A stretch of DNA of 64,000 nucleotides from Posidonia oceanica. Its lineage: Eukaryota > Streptophyta > Magnoliopsida > Alismatales > Posidoniaceae. The stretch lies in the NCBI GenBank assembly GCA_037176725.1, contig JAZBRS010000026.1, forward strand, positions 54,414,501 to 54,478,500, read 5' to 3'. The notes under the pieces are model-generated. The model searched no databases. It was not told the origin of the DNA and was given only the letters and a program-made list of their open reading frames with translations. The stretch's first letter is position 1. Each line of letters begins with the position of its first letter. Shown in pieces: positions 1-11,580 of the stretch. The translations under genes were made by a program, and so were the position numbers.

Positions 1-2247
1 CTGGTTGTGTCTCTGACCTGGCACGAGCTACAGGTAAGGTCTGATTGCATCTTTTATCCCCCCCTTTGTTTGCTTGTTTGACCTATGCACACATCCAATA
101 GCCCAAATGCATGCTCCCACCTTACTTTATCTTATTTCATTTTCTTTTAGTTTGCTTTTTGTTTGCTTCCTCTTCTCTCTGTCTTTTGGCCTGTGTTAGA
201 CGTTTGCCACTATGGCGTCTAACGTTGGACGCCATGCCTATAGGCGTCCAACAACCTGTTTGTTTTGGCCCTTAATCCTGGTTTGCCCCTTTGCTCTGAT
301 CCCTCTTCTAATCCCCTGTTAAGTTAGTCCTGCATATCATACACCTATTGTACTGCATTTCTGCATCTGCATCGCATCCATACAGCCTGCATGCATTCAT
401 TTTTCTCAAAAAGCATGGCTTGGTTGTTGGACGTCCAGATCTCAGCGTCCAACATTGGACGCTGCCAATCTTAGCATCCAACACCCTCTACCCATTTTAA
501 AATCACTTTGATCTTGTTTCTGATTTCTGGGCCTTGTGTTTTGGTTTCCCAGCATGCTCTATCTGTTCTTAGTTTCTTTTACATTGCATCAAATCCCAGT
601 TTTCCAAGTTTGCATTGCATGTTTTCTGCATTTCGGCTCCTACCCGTGTAGGACGCGAGCTATTCCAATGTCCAACATTGGATGCTGCTGCTAGTCGCGT
701 CCAACACTTGCTGTAAGCTGCATCCCATTTTAAATGTCGAATCCGTTTCGATCGTCGCCGCTTTGCATTTTGTTGGTCCCGGTGCATGTCTACAACACCC
801 ATGCATGTTGTCGGGACCTTGTTTTGATTTTGCACCTCGCCCTGCATCTTCTCCTCTTTGCACATAGGTCCTTTTCTTTGCGCTTTTACATGCATCACAC
901 CCATATCATTGCACCTAGTATCTTAGGACACTTTTGAGCTCCATTAGCTCCCATGTACGTGGGAGGACCTGTTTTGCACATCCCCTAGGACCTCTTTTAC
1001 ACTTAGATCCATTCTTCTCCCCTGTTCTTGGCCCTTCTGCCTTGAAGCTTGCACATCTTGTGAGCAAACCGCCGGATCTTTACAACCAAGCTACCTGGAC
1101 AACCCCGATGGAGCGCACTTCAATGCAGACTAAGCACTTCCCAGATCAGGCTTCAGATCTCCAAGATAAATCCTTCTGAACCATTGCATATCATTTGCTT
1201 TGCATGCACTGTTTTCGCGTCTCGTTTTCCGTGCATGTAGATTAGGGTCTCCCCCTGCCTATCTATTCTGCTTCCTCCTTTCGCGTCTTCCTAGTGTTTT
1301 TGGGTTGAGTTTTCCTCGAATTCACTACTGATTGCGATCTTCTTCCCCCTTTTCCACGTTCCGACCGCACAGCGAGCTTTGGGTAGCGTGCGAGACACAT
1401 CGTGGGACGCTTTAGTGGGAAACAGTCACAGAATAGTGGTGATCCCTCCACTTGCTTCCTTTCCCCTTTATAGGTCTTCACACCTGCATTGTGTGGTTCT
1501 TCCGGTGTTTGTTCCCCTTTGCTTGTCATATCCCTGCATCGTGTGGCTTTTTCGATGTTTTGTTCTGCTTTGTTTCTTGCACCGTTTTGCATGCCAACCT
1601 CCGTTTCTCGCACCGTTTTTGTGTGTTTAACGTTGTTTTCCTTTGCATGTTGCCTGCATTGTCTTGTTTTACCGACATTTTGTTTTAACCACTTGCTTTT
1701 GCATTAGGGCAGTGATGCTTACTGTCTGGAATTCTCACGAACCAAGGTTCGCCCGGTTCGGAACACAGACAGCGCTATTGAGCACTTAGATTGCACGTTT
1801 AAATCCTTGCACGCTTTTTATCATTTAGAGCACACCTTTGAGCATCCAATTAGGCATTCATGGCACTTAGGCATTCAAAGCATGCATTTTCCCTCAAAAG
1901 CGAGTGTAAGCCTAGAAAGACCGCTTCTCGGGCGTGTTGGGGGTGCCTAACACCTTCCCCGCACGTAACAGGAGTCCTTACCCTTTCTCTGGCCCGTAAT
2001 GACCCTTTTGCCCTCGTCCTTGGCACGAGACATCCTCTTTGCATAGCATTTGCATTAAACTGCATCTTCTTATGTGGTTTTGCATGTTTTTCATGCATTT
2101 CCCCGATTTTCCTCGTCTCCCGATTGAATAGACTAGGTGGCGACTCCCTTTTTCCTTTATCTTTCCCTTCTCTGCATCGCTCCATCCGTGAAAACCTCTC
2201 CCATTCGGACCCCCTCCGGTCCGGATCTGCAGGATCAGGCATTCACA
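1..2247 (+). mobile_element. Element E: 3' part of a long Tat-type LTR, plus strand
   Basis: Several blocks here are reverse complements of blocks in the minus-strand LTRs further right: the segment around 940-1170 (LTR body), 1340-1410 (contains GAGCTTTGGGTAGCGTGCGA), two copies of the GCACCGTTTTGCATGCC minisatellite (about 1578-1625), and the conserved 1905-2010 block with GGTGCCTAACACCTTCCCC. The order is the same as in the other LTRs but inverted, so this copy is on the plus strand. It runs in from the left edge. The right end is approximate: similarity fades after about 2180, and an end at ATTCACA (2241-2247) is my best guess. No coding sequence is present; the short open frames are chance. 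This is the most diverged copy of the family in the window. Confidence 0.75.
180..720. repeat. Palindromic GCGTCCAA/TTGGACGC repeats in element E
   Basis: The motif GCGTCCAA and its complement TTGGACGC recur here. The clearest is GTTGGACGCC (224-233) and its exact reverse complement GGCGTCCAAC (243-252), separated by 9 bases. A second near-perfect palindrome is at 444-463 and a weaker one (CCAATGT and ACATTGG arms) at 664-680. The minus-strand LTRs lack this block, so it is specific to E. Function unknown. Confidence 0.7.
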
Positions 2248-2339
2248 ATGATATATATTTATTGATAGAGAATTGATTAGCACATTAGATTATTTACAAT
2301 GTTTTCAGTTTAATTAGAAATCTACTTTCTTCAAAAAAA

Positions 2340-2516
2340 TAGGTTGGAGGACCCATTAGACCCAAGACCCGGACCCAGACCCATTAACTTCATGGGTCTG
2401 GGTCCTAATTTTAGGTTGCGGGTCTAGACCTAGACCCAGACTTGTGAAAAATAATGGTTTTGGGTCTAGGTATAGGTAGACCCGACCTAGACCTGACCCG
2501 TTGCCAGGCCTACCCA
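2340..2516. mobile_element. hAT-like non-autonomous element fragment
   Basis: The segment is built of GGGTC/GACCC words and ends with GTTGCCAGGCCTA, which in reverse reads TAGGCCTGGCAACGGGTC, a typical end of plant hAT-derived small elements. A perfect inverted repeat (14-bp arms 2371-2384 and 2392-2405, 7-base loop) lies inside. The matching left terminal repeat is not visible, so it is truncated or decayed. Confidence 0.4.
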
Positions 2517-2699
2517 AGGCTCATACCAGAGAGCACCTTCGACATACTGAAATAAGTCGTTATACCAAACCTGGCGATTGCAAAAAAATAGAGGGCTTCA
2601 AACCCAAAATCCAAAATGCCAATTCTTCACAAATCCAAACCAAAACTAGCATGCAATATATCAAAGTGAAGATATGGCAACAAGCATTCATTTGACACT

Positions 2700-3569
2700 A
2701 AAATTATTCCATTCCATAGCATAAAACTCCTGAATTCTCGATAAATCCATTAATTGAATAGTATAAACAAAAACTAAACAACTGCGACTAAAAATCACAT
2801 AATCATCCAAAAATCATGAAACCACTTCCATCATGCTCAGATCATCACAAGCAATCCAAATATATGATTTTTATCCTAAATAGAGCAAAGTTGTGGGATG
2901 TGCACCTTATGGGTAGTGCACACGCCACCCAACTCCAACGATCCCTCTCACTTCACCAGCGACCACTGCAAGCTCTGGAGCTCCTCACGGCATCGGGATC
3001 GACGATCGGAGCTCATTGCACCACAAGGAAGATGATCAGAGCTCTCCACCTTTGCACAAGCACATGGAGAAGGTCGGCCGCCATGCTCACTCTCCTCACC
3101 ACTCTCTGTCTCCGTCACTCTCTCTCTCTCTCTCTCTCTCTCTCCCCGCAAGGAGGAGAAGAAGAAGAAGAGGAAGAAGGAGGAGATCAGGGAAGGAGGA
3201 GGAGATTGGGGAAGGAGAAGGATGATGGTCAGTGCTTTGGTGTGGCGTGGAGAGTGGCGAGAAGGTGAGGAGTGTCGAGCACACTTCCTCCCTCTATCTT
3301 ATAGTCTCACGTTTGCAGTAGACAACCACATGCATGCCAACAACTCCTCAAACACCAACCAGCCACACCACGAGGATGCCAACCCATCCTCAACCCCTAC
3401 TCAACCACCACGTGGGCAATAACTCCTCAAGAGCACAATGCCCCCCACAAGAGGCCAAAACCACACACAGACCCTAAAAGAGCCACACGAGCCAGTAACA
3501 CCTGTCTACAGTTAAATGAATTCATTGAATCTGTATAATTACAAGGGGTATGAATTCCCGGGTGTTACA
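2700..3569 (-). mobile_element. Possible chromovirus-type LTR end (low confidence)
   Basis: Read on the minus strand, the sequence begins TGTAACACCCGGGAATTC (from 3569 downward), the kind of start seen in plant Tekay/Del-type LTRs. A (TC)n tract and an AG-rich stretch follow. The other end cannot be placed, and the left coordinate given is nominal. Confidence 0.3.
3118..3144. repeat. (TC)n microsatellite
   Basis: An uninterrupted run of about 13 TC units, followed by GGAGGAGAAGAAG-type purine repeats. Confidence 0.9.
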
Positions 3570-3571
3570 TT

Positions 3572-3594
3572 TGTTGACACCCCATTTTGACACC
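3572..3594 (+). repeat. 23-bp LTR-start fragment, plus orientation
   Basis: TGTTGACACCCCATTTTGAC is the first part of the LTR of this family (compare the minus-strand starts at 9291 and 35413), but here it reads on the plus strand. It directly abuts the end of the D LTR at 3595. The simplest reading is that D inserted 23 bp inside an older plus-strand LTR. Confidence 0.6.
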
Positions 3595-4309
3595 TGTAGT
3601 AATCCTGGTGTTTAGATCATCCATGCACACTACCAAGAGCTCGCATGCACCAATCAGAATCAGGTTCACTATTTAGCGGCTATGTTCGAGGAGAAGGCTC
3701 AACTCAAAAACACTTAAAGTAGGAAAAAAAGAAAAGAAAAGAAGAAGATAAGACAATTCAGAGTCGCCACCGTGTCTATTATCAGGGAGACAAGGAAAAC
3801 CAGGGAAATGCATGAATAAACACGCAAAACCAAGCAAAGGATGCAATGCAAAGCAATGCAAAAGAAAACAAATGCAAATGAATGCAAATGATATGACTCA
3901 TGCCTAGGATAAGGGCAATATGGTCATTACAGGCCAAAAGACTAGGCAAGGACTCCTGTTACGTGTGGGGAAGGTGTTAGGCACCCCCGACACACCCGAG
4001 AATCGGTCTTTCTAGGCTTACGCTCGCATACGTAGGGAAATGCAGGTTTGAATGCCTAAGTGCCAATGAATGCCTAAATGGATGCTCAAAGGTGTGCTAT
4101 AAGTGATGAAATGCAATGTAAGGAAGTAAACATGCAGTCTAAGCGCTCAACAACGCTGTTTGTGATCCGAACCGGGCGAACCCTGGTTCGTGAGAACTCC
4201 AGGCAGTAAGCATCACTGCTCTATATGCAAATGCAGGCGATAAAACGAAACGATGGTAAAACCAAGAAATACGGGCGACATGCAAGAGAAAACAGCATAA
4301 AACATGGAA

Positions 4310-4560
4310 AACGATGCGGGAAACAGAAGCGACACATGAAACGGTGCAAGAAAACAAGATCGGCATGCAAAATGGTGCAAAAGACAAAGCAAGCACGTAA
4401 AACGATGCGAAAAACAGAGTAGGCATGCGAAACGGTGCGAGAAGGCAAAACGGCAAGTGAATCGGTGTAGAAAACAAAGCGGGCATGCAAAACAGTGCCA
4501 AAAGCGAAGCGGGCACGCAAAACGATGCCAAAGCAAGCGAGATAAAACATCGAAAAGCCA
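4310..4560. repeat. LTR minisatellite, element D copy
   Basis: About eight degenerate units of roughly 30 bp with CATGCAAAACGGTGC-like cores. It is the counterpart of the larger array at 10905-11580. Because the unit is a multiple of three, overlapping open frames appear in several frames; they are not genes. Confidence 0.75.
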
Positions 4561-5289
4561 TGCAGATGCAGATGCAAAGAGGGAAAGCAAGAGAAGCAAA
4601 GGGGAGGCAAACGGTGCAAGTGTAAGGACAAGCGCTGCTTAAAGACTATGCAATGTAGGTGTGAAGACCAACAAAGGGGAAAGGAAACAAGTGGAAGGAT
4701 CACCACTGTCCTGTGACCATTTCCCACCAAAGTTTCCTACGATATGTCTCGCACGTTGCCAAAAGCTCGCGGTGCGATTAGATTGTAGAGAAGGGAGAAG
4801 AAAGTCTCAATTAGTAGTGAATCCAGGGGAAACTCGACCCAAAACACTGAGAGTACACGAAAAGGGGAGACAGAGTTGATAGATGAGAAGAGGAGGTCCT
4901 AATCTACATGCTCGAGAAAACGTGGAGCAAAAATCATGCATGTAATGCAAATGATGTGCAAATGAAGTGCTGTGCAGGGGTTTAGAGGGACTTACCTTGG
5001 AAATCTGAAGCCTGATCTGAGAAATGCTTGGTCTGCATTGAAGAGCGCTCCACCGGGGTCGTCCAGGTAGCTTGGTTGAGAAGATCCGGCAGCCCGATCA
5101 GAAGATATACAAGCTTCAAGGCAGGAGGGCCAGAACAGGGGAGAAGAATGGATCTAAGTGTAAACGAGGTCCTAGGGGTGTGCAAAACAGGTCCTCCCAT
5201 GTAAATGGGAGCTAGCGATACTTGGGTGTGTGCAAGGATGCCAAATGCAAAGATGCATGGGTGCAATGCATGCAAAATGCAAGAAAAGG

Positions 5290-6370
5290 ACCCAAAAATG
5301 ACTTTTCAGAAATCTTAGTGACATAAATGTAATTTTTGAAAAAGTTAAGGACCTAAATGCAAGGATTTTGAAAAGTTAGGGGCTTATATGCAAGGTTTTT
5401 GAAAACTTGAGGGTCTGAATGTAATTTAACAAAATGCAGGGTTTGAAATACAATTTAATAAGGTAAAACATGCATTTAAATGAGTTTTGAAACATGTGAA
5501 GGACTTACATGTAATTTTGAAACATGCAGGGGTTGAAATGCAATTTTATAAGGTAAAATGTGGTTTTAAAAGGTCTGTGAATGCAAATATAGGATCTAAG
5601 TGCAATTTTTAAATATGTAGGGGCTAAAATGCAATTTTATAAGCAAAAGTATGCATTTAAATGAGTTTTATAAACATGCAGAGGACCTATATGCAATTTT
5701 GAAACATGCAGGGTCTAAAATGCAATTTTATAAGCAAAAATGCTAAAAAACAGATGCTATGCATGCAGATGGACTTATATGCAAAAATCAGAAAACATGG
5801 GGGAGAAATGCAATGCAGTAAGAAAAGATGGAAAATAAATACATTAATCAACAGATCAGAGGACTAAAAGGCAAATAAAGTAAAAGACAGGACTAAAATG
5901 CAATTTACTAAGGTAAAAATAGAATATTAAATGAGTTTAGCAACCAAAGGACCAAAATGCAAAAATAAAATGCTACAGGACTGAAAATTAAAGAGCATAA
6001 AACTTATTTGAACTACAACAGGACTAATAAGTAAATAAAATAAACAGCAGGACTAGAAATTAAATGGACAGAAAGTTAAATGAACTGTAAATGGACTGAA
6101 ACGCAAATAAAATAAATAACTGGGCTGGAAATAAAGAAAAGTAAATAACTTATAACAGCAGAGGACTAAAAAGTAAATAGAAATACATGCAAGGCTAGAA
6201 ATAAATTAAAACTTAAAGAAAAACATAGTAGGAGGACTAACTTGCAATTTAAAGGATTTTTAGGATTTTCATGCAATTTCATATGATTTAAATTCAAACT
6301 TAAATGATTCTTAAACGATGGCAGGATTGGAATGCAATAAAATAAAAGCATGAGGCAAAAATGCAATACA
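5290..6370. repeat. Degenerate ATGCAATTTTATAAGG repeats in the D LTR
   Basis: The words ATGCAATTTT and GCAATTTTATAAG recur every 60-100 bp between phrases like ACATGCAGGGG. On the transcribed (minus) strand they read TATAAAATTGCAT. The same block occurs in A (12330-13130), C (31130-32060 and 52760-53690) and B (57770-58650). Confidence 0.7.
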
Positions 6371-9291
6371 TGGTAAAATACTCATGCTTAAGAAAAATAA
6401 AAGCACAGTGAAAACATAGAGAAACGGCCACTGTAGCAGTTGCTACCAGCGGCCGGGGACGAAGGAGGAGGGTTGCTGGGGAGGTGCAGAGCGGCGGGGG
6501 GTGTTCACTGGAGCTGTGCAGAGGTCAGTGCAGCGTCGGCGAGCCGTGGCGTGGTCTGCAGACCAGGAGGAGGTCGACCGGACGATCGGCGCGACGAGGG
6601 AGCGGTCTAAGGGCACAGTCGCGCTCCTGGAGCTCGTGCGGACTTCGAACGACGATCAGAACGGCGTTCTGCTAACTGGAGCGGTGGGTCTGGTCCGTAG
6701 CTCACCGGAGAAGACGAAGGGACGGCGGCGTTGACTCGGTGAGGAAGGCACTGGAACCCTAGTCTAAGGGGTGGAGAAGCTGAAGAAGAAGAAAACTAAT
6801 CTACTGGTGCAAAGGAATACCTGATTCGACGACCGAATTCTTCCCCCGATGTGGGTGGCTTTTCCAGACATCGGCGGTGGTCGTTCGGCTACTGGGAGCG
6901 TCGCTGGTGGCTTGCGGACACCTAGAACAACTCCACACGTCGCTTCGGTGCTCGCTGGATGGTCGGAAGGCAGCTTCGAAGACCGGTGCGACAAATGGGT
7001 TCTCTAGGTGCACTGGAGATAGCCGGAGGTGGGGGTGACTGTCTGCTGCCTTCTGGTTCAAGTGGAGATCGCCGGTGGACTTCTGGGTGATGGGTGAAGG
7101 TCACTGGATGCTTGGAAGGGCCAGTGGAAGGCTGGAGAAGAAGATTGGTTGTCGGGTGGATTTTGGGCAGAGAATGTTGCAGGTGTTTGAAGTGGGGGAT
7201 TCTGGCTGTGGTGAGAAATGGAGGGTAGGCTCGGGTTGTCTGAGAAGGTGGGGTTCTGGGGAGTAGGATGCTAGAGTTTGGGTTGATTTCGGTGGGCAGT
7301 GTGGTTGGGAATTTTTGGAGGAAGAAGTTGGGTTGCTGTTTTGGAAATGGAGGAGTTGGAGGGTGGTTTCAGGGTGGTTTCGGGCGTGAGATGGAGGGTT
7401 GTGATGCTGGGGTTCTGGGTGAGATTGGGGGGTGAAATGGGAGTGGTTTGCTGGGTGGAACGGGCACTGGTTTCAGATGGAATGGAAGAGGAGGAAAAGG
7501 CCTGGATTTTGCAGAGGAGAGGGAGAATTGGGTGCTCTCAGGATGCTCTCCGGTTGCTCTCTCTTTGGACGACGAAAAGGTGTTGAAGGAGGAGATGGGC
7601 AGCAGTTTTATCAGGGGGCTGGATTGGGTTGAGGAGCATGCTTGGGATTTGAATTCCCACCGGCGCGGGCTGCTGCTGATGGAGACAAGCGGCCGGCGAG
7701 GCGACGGGCAATAAATTCCCCCTAGAAGATCCGCTGAGAGCTGAGAGAGGAGGAGGATGATCTGTAGGTAAGATGACAGAGAGGGAAGAAATTGAATTCA
7801 AAGAAGAGGGAGGGAGCTGGTGTTCGCGGGAAGAAGAAGAAGAAGTCTGAAGAGGAAGAAGAAGAAAGAGGGAAGAAGGGTGGAAGGCATGGGCTGGGCC
7901 TTGTGCAGAGGAGAAAAATAAAAGAAAAAATAGAAAGGAGGGGAGAAGGGCCTGATGGGTCGGACCAGAAAAAAGAAAGGAAAAGTTGGAAAAGAAAGAA
8001 GAAGAAAGGAAGAAGAAGAAAAAGAAAGGAAGAAGGGGAAGAAAAATTAAAACAAAAATAAAAATAGAAATAGAAAAGATTTGAAAATGCTTTTAGAGTA
8101 GTTGTGTTTAAGTTAGGATTTTAGTTTGGTTTTTATAAGGTTGTTTTTTAATTAGTTAATTAAGAAGAGTTTTAGCTTTGTCTTTTTAGGTTTTTCTTTA
8201 AGTTTTCTTTTAATTCGTTTTTTGATTTTGTTTAAATGTTTGTTAAGGTTTTTTAATTGTTTTTTAGTTAAGTTTTTCTTGTTAAGATTTGTTTAGTTAA
8301 GTTTTTTTCTTAATTAGTTGTCTTAGCATTTTTAATTCTTTTCTTCTTTCTTAGGATTTGTTTTTTGATTATTTTTAATAGGGTTTTTACTTTTGGTTTG
8401 TTTTGATTATATTTTGGTTTTTGCTTGATTTTATAGTATTTTCTTTTTATTTGTTTTGTATTTTTTAGATTGCATTCATGGTTTCTTTAGTTTTAGTTAG
8501 ATTTTTTTTTCTGATTGCTTGTTTAAGTTTTTAATTACTTCTTTTTAGGATTTTGATTAGTTCTTCTTTTGTTTTAAAGTTTTAAAGGTTTTTTGAGGGT
8601 TTAGTCAAAGAAAAGAGAGGAAAGGGAAAAGGAAAAAGAAAAGGAAGAAATAAAGGAGTAAAGAAGAAAAAGAGGAGTGGAAGGAAAGTAAATATTAAAA
8701 AATCAAGGAATAAGCTAAAAATAAAATAAAAGTATAAATAAGATACAGAAGAGATAGATGCACAAGGTGGGCCCACAGCCAAGCAAGAAGAAGGGAGAGA
8801 AGGGAGTGGAAAGAAGGAGAATAAGAAGGAGAGAGAGAGGAGAGAGAAAAGAAAAATCTAGGAGAGAGAAAAGGATAATTTGGATAAAAGAAGGGGTTAG
8901 AGGTTTAGAAAAGAGGTGGAATTTGGTGAATGTGTGGCCTACGGTCTCTAGTGTTGGACCTAGGGTTTGGGTTTGGATTTTGGAAGGTTTTGGAAGGGTT
9001 TTGAGGTGTAGAAAAAGGGTAGTTTTACCTAGGTTTTCTAGGGTTTTGGGGGGTGGTTTTGGTTTGAAATTTTGAGGGTTTTTTGGTAGGTTTGCTAAGT
9101 TAGGAAGGGTGAGTTTTCCTATGGTTTTTGGGTAGTTTTTGGACTTGGGAAAGGGGTGTGATTCTAGGTTGGATTTGGGCTTGATTTGGAAAGGAAGATG
9201 AAAGGAAAAGTGTAGGTTAGGATCTAGATTTGGATTCAGAAGCCACCAGAAGATTCCAATTGATTCAGCCTGTCAAAATGGGGTGTCAACT

Positions 9292-9305
9292 GATGCCCCT
9301 CCCTA
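9292..9305 (-). other. Polypurine tract of element D
   Basis: On the minus strand AGGGAGGGGCATC lies directly upstream of the 3' LTR start. The same tract borders the LTRs of A and C. It would prime plus-strand DNA synthesis. Confidence 0.75.
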
Positions 9306-10234
9306 AGCGAGGCCAAGCGAAGCAAGGCCGCTACTCAGGGTTGACAAAACACCCCATCTGACCGATGGGAGCAGAAATTTGCTATAGACGTGAGTCATTT
9401 ATTCGACGGATGCACCGAAAATCATGACTCGTCGCCAAATGCAAATGAATGCAATGCAATGCATGCAAATGCAGATGTTAGTGCAAAGTTAATACAAATT
9501 GGATGCTGATGCAGTACAAAATGCTGATGATGTTAGACTAGTATGCAATGCATGATGCTATGCATGAAGAGATGCTGTGCTGGTGCATGAGTGCTGGTGC
9601 TAGTTATGCTACGAGTGCTAGTGCTGATGCTGGTGCAGTGCGGTGTGATGCATGCTGAAGCGAGGGAAAGCAGAAAGTGGAAGCAGAAAGGGTGATGATG
9701 CAACGCGGCAAGTTGGCTGCTCGTCCAAGCTTGCGCGGAAGGGGCTCCGGACGGACCAACGCGCTTGCCGCTCGGGCAAGTTGGCTGCTAGTCTAAGGGA
9801 AGCCAAAGGTCCCTTGTCCGTTTGGGACAAGTGAAAGTGAGCAGGAGCTCGCCAGGCCGCGAGAAGGGGGAAATGCTTGCCTCCAGGCGAGGCAGCAAGC
9901 AGGCGGAAAAGGCAAGAAGTGCAATGCAATGCAAAGGATGTCCTAGGCAATGCAAGAAGGTGAATGCAAATGCAGATGAATGCAGATGAATGCTGTGCAA
10001 ATGCAAATGGTATGCTTACGCTAAAGCTTACTGCACTATACTCCTCCGGGGGAATGCGAGATGGTGCATGCACGTGGGAGAGGCAGAAAATGCAATGCAA
10101 TGCAAGAGCTGAAAGTAAAGGGCTGCAAGTAAAGTGCTGAAAGGAAATTACTGGAAGTAAAGCGTTGAAAGGAAAGTGCCGAAAGGAAAGTGCTGGAAGT
10201 AAAGTGCTGAAATGAAAGTTGCTGGAAAGAAAGT
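9306..10234 (-). other. Element D internal 3' region
   Basis: The first 150 bp match the corresponding regions of A (16250-16400) and C (35430-35580), for example TTATTCGACGGATGCACCGA. The rest is peculiar to D and includes short repeats of the form GCTGAAAGTAAAG (10105-10230). No gene. Element A begins at 10235, so the remainder of D must lie beyond the right edge of the window. Confidence 0.7.
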
Positions 10235-10904
10235 TGTAGTAATCCCAATCAGAATCAGGCTTACTATCAGCGGCTAAGTCCGAGGAGGGGGGCTCAACTT
10301 GAAAGCACTTAAAACAGAGGAGAAAAGATAAGAAAAGAAGAAGATAAGACAATTCAGAGTCGCCACCGTGTCTATTATCGGGAGACAAGGAAAATCGGGG
10401 GAAATGCGTGAATTAACACGCAAAACCAAGCAAGAAATGCAAAGCAAAGCAATGCGAAAGAAAACAAATGCAAATGAATGCAAATGAGATGACCCATGCC
10501 TAGGATAAGGGCAATATGGTCATTGCGAGCCAAAAGACTGGGCAAGGACTCCTGTTACGTGCGGGGAAGGTGTTAGGCACCCCCGACATGCCCGAGAATC
10601 AGTCTTTCTAGGCTTACGCTCGCATACGCAGGGAAATGCAGGTTTGAATGCCTAAATGCCAATGAATGCTCATAGGTGTGCTCTAAGTGGTGGGATGCAA
10701 TGCAGGAAAGTAAACGCGCAGTCTAAGTGCTCAGCAACGCTGTCTGTGTTCCGAACCGGGCGAAACCTGGCTCGTGAGAACTCCAGGCAGTAAGCATCAC
10801 TACCCTATATGCAAACGCAAGCGAAAAAGCAAAACAACGGTAAAACCAAGCAATGCAGGCAACATGCAAAGGAAAACGGCATAAGACATGCAAAACAATG
10901 CGAG

Positions 10905-11580
10905 AAGCGGAAGCGGCACGCAGAACGGTGCAAGAAAACAAGATCGGCACGCAAAACAATGCGAGAAAGCAAAGCGGCACGCAAAACGGTGCAAAAAGAC
11001 AAAGCGGCACGCGAAACGGTGCAGAAAACAAAGCAGGCACGCGAAATGGTGCCAGAAGACAAGGCGGGCACGCAAAACGGTGCCAAAACAAAGTGGGCAC
11101 GCAAAACGGTGCCAAAAGCAGAGCGGGCATGCGAAACGGTGCCAGAAAACGAAGTGGGCACGCAAAACGGTGCCAAAAGTAAAGCAGGCACGCGAAACGG
11201 TGCCAAAAGCAGAGCGGGCACGCAAAACGGTGCCAAAACAAAGCGGGCATGCAAGACGGTGCTAGAAAACGAAGCGGGCACGCAAAACGGTGCCAAGAGC
11301 AAAGCGGGCACACGAAACGCTGCCAAAAGCAGAGCGGGCACGCAAAACGGTGCAAAAGCGAAGCGAGCACGCAAAACGGTGCCAAAAGCAAAGCGGGCAC
11401 GCGAAACGGTGCCAAAAGCAGAGCGGGCACGCATAACAGTGCCAAGGAAGAGGCGGGCACGTGAAACGGAGCCAAAAGCGAAGCGGGCACGTGAAACGGT
11501 GGCAAAAGCAGAGTGGGCACGCAAAATGGTGCCAAGGAAGAGGCGGGCACGCGAAACGGTGCCAAAAGCGAAGCGGAATA
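10905..11580. repeat. LTR minisatellite of about 30-bp hairpin units
   Basis: About 22 units, each containing GGCACGCAAAACGGTGCC followed by AAAAGCAAAGC-like filler. GGCAC and GTGCC are complementary and enclose an 8-base loop, so every unit can fold into a small hairpin. The period of about 30 is a multiple of three and gives long open frames on both strands with Phe/His/Ala/Cys or Lys/Arg/Thr repeats. Copies in D, B and C are shorter. Confidence 0.9.

Larger units (their letters stand above)
2248..3571. other. Gene-free interval with older transposon debris
   Basis: AT-rich DNA with no credible gene. It contains a hAT-like fragment (2340-2516), a (TC)n tract (3118-3144) and what may be the end of an unrelated LTR (to 3569). 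2248-2335 shows nothing recognisable. The open frames around 2816-3268 overlap the microsatellite and an AG-rich tract and have no protein-like composition. Confidence 0.6.
3595..9291 (-). mobile_element. Element D: 3' LTR (5.7 kb), Tat-type
   Basis: The left edge TGTAGTAATCC matches the left edge of the A LTR at 10235. The right edge, reading TTGACACCCCATTTTGACAG on the minus strand, is followed by a polypurine tract at 9292, so this is a 3' LTR of a minus-strand element. Inside, from left to right: the PBS-like and conserved U5 blocks (3750-4030), a degenerate hairpin minisatellite (4310-4560), the ATGCAATTTT repeat block (5290-6370), a CpG-rich block (6420-7100), purine-rich stretches (7740-8060 and 8590-8900) and a T-rich strand-asymmetric block (8080-8580). 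A 45-bp stretch (3606-3650) interrupts the terminal sequence relative to A. No gene. The other LTR of D is outside the window. Confidence 0.85.

Noticed and set aside
3016..3284. Coding exon with Ser/Leu or Arg/Glu runs near the TC repeat
   Set aside because: The residues come straight from the (TC)n and GAA/GGA microsatellites; no domain or conservation.
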